The translations under genes were made by a program, and so were the position numbers. The notes under the pieces are model-generated. The model was not told the DNA's origin and made no database searches. It saw only the letters and a program-made list of their open reading frames with translations. DNA of 6,467 nt, from the NCBI GenBank assembly GCA_021162265.1, contig JAGGZA010000041.1, forward strand, positions 1 through 6,467. Reading direction: 5' to 3'. Source of the DNA: Candidatus Aerophobota bacterium. GTDB taxonomy: Bacteria > Aerophobota > Aerophobia > Aerophobales > B3-G15. This document shows positions 5,846-6,467 of this stretch, piece by piece (position 1 is the stretch's first letter; the number at the start of each line of letters is the position of its first letter).

Positions 5846-6151
5846 TCATAGAAATCCCTCTTTTTCAAAACTAAGACCAAGATTTTCCAGCCTTCTGGAA
5901 AGCTGTTTTATTTTGCCTGGCAAAAACTTTATAAATTTCCTTGCCTTTGAAGTAGCCACAGCCCCTTCAGATGAAGGCTTTACCAGATTTTGGTGTTCCA
6001 ATACCCTTAGAGAATATCTAACCTTATGCTGTGGATATCCACTAAGCTCTGATAATTTTATAATGCCAATTGGAGCCTTTTCAACAACAAATTTCAAGAT
6101 AGTGGCATGCCTTTTTATTAACTCTATTTCCTGCTCAAGCCTGGACAACAT
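5846..6151 (-). CDS. archaeal winged-helix transcriptional regulator
   Basis: The 101-residue protein begins with an amphipathic helix rich in Glu and Leu (MLSRLEQEIELIKRHATILK, 1-20). A winged helix-turn-helix follows: APIGIIKLSELSGYPQHKVR (26-45), a recognition helix in HKVRYSLRVLEHQN (42-55), and a wing ending LVKPSSEGAVAT (56-67). A basic, helical tail follows. This arrangement, with GIIKLSE, P-HKVRYSLR-LE and KP--EGAV-T, is typical of small euryarchaeal regulators as I know them. The start at 6151 has GGAGA six bases upstream. It lies 67 bases before the symporter accessory gene on the same strand, so local control of the transporter is a reasonable inference. The effector is unknown, and no metal or ligand site is obvious. 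Confidence 0.82.
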   Translation of the reverse strand: MLSRLEQEIELIKRHATILKFVVEKAPIGIIKLSELSGYPQHKVRYSLRVLEHQNLVKPSSEGAVATSKARKFIKFLPGKIKQLSRRLENLGLSFEKEGFL

Positions 6152-6467
6152 CTGTCTCTCCGGAGACCAAATTAAAATTTTTTAAGAACAAAAAAGGCTT
6201 GCAGGAGAATCTTCGTAGAAAAATACTTCGGGAAATTAAATGTCAGAGATTTTCAATTTTTATCTAATTTTGAATTTACTTGATTTTCAAAATAGTCAGA
6301 AAAACATTTCTCTTGATAAAATTTACCAGAATTTTACAAAAAGTCAAACTGCGCGCGCTAAGTCAGCTAAAATAGTGACATATGTCCCCAAAAGCTATAA
6401 TAAATTCCATAGGAAAAGCCAGAATAAGTACAACCTCCTTTTAAGAGGTCCTGCCCGAAATTGGAGG
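6152..6467. other. AT-rich spacer upstream of the regulator
   Basis: No gene can be supported on either strand. Just upstream of the regulator the minus strand holds an A/T-only stretch, TTAAAAAATTTTAATTT (about 6185-6169), that could supply a TATA box. Other items are minor: GATTTTCAA twice (6248-6256 and 6282-6290), an 8-base alternating GCGCGCGC (6351-6358) in otherwise AT-rich DNA, and CCTCC near 6435 facing GGAGG at the right edge. Confidence 0.5.

Noticed and set aside
5779..5880. N-terminal extension of the symporter mini-protein
   Set aside because: The extended peptide would be read through a perfect GGAGGTG site and resembles no known partner; the GTG at 5778 at ideal spacing is the better start.
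6380..6467. Start of another minus-strand gene at the right edge
   Set aside because: A GGAGG-like site is present on the minus strand, but the frames after it have no well-placed ATG, GTG or TTG start with a recognisable product and close within about 25 codons.

Overview
This AT-rich window reads as archaeal, probably euryarchaeal. Three things point that way. A small winged-helix regulator (5846-6151) has a sequence style I associate with Euryarchaeota. A nucleotidyltransferase carries a winged helix at its N-terminus, in a HEPN/MNT pair of a type common in archaea. Several starts have a TATA-like box about 25-30 bases upstream and look leaderless (1636, 3910). Other genes have strong GGAGG-type ribosome binding sites. 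A bacterial host cannot be excluded by eye.

All recognisable genes but one lie on the minus strand. Reading in that direction (right to left): (1) a winged-helix regulator (5846-6151), a 37-residue one-helix membrane protein (5665-5778) and a 501-residue sodium:solute symporter (4139-5644) form a compact transport module. (2) A small plus-strand reading frame (3910-4089) diverges from a complete YbjQ/UPF0145 gene (3544-3864). (3) A DUF6544/DUF6920-type membrane-anchored protein (2554-3412) is split by a 4-base tandem duplication. (4) The stretch 1688-2510 holds gene debris: an unidentified minus-strand frame with two internal stops, plus N- and C-terminal scraps of a tyrosine recombinase. (5) An archaeal-type HEPN/MNT toxin-antitoxin pair (676-1636) has an intact winged-helix MNT antitoxin, but its HEPN toxin carries an in-frame TGA where Trp is expected. 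(6) Positions 1-675 contain no gene I can support.

The main theme is gene decay by small lesions beside a dead integrase: a point nonsense change in the toxin, a GAAA duplication in DUF6544, a harmless 17-bp duplication at the end of ybjQ, and a deleted integrase core. The antitoxin has survived its toxin and keeps a striking promoter: GAAC half-sites at exact 22-bp steps form two dyads, one over the TATA box and one over the start codon. This fits repression by its own winged helix. The least described functional unit is the transporter module with its tiny partner protein.
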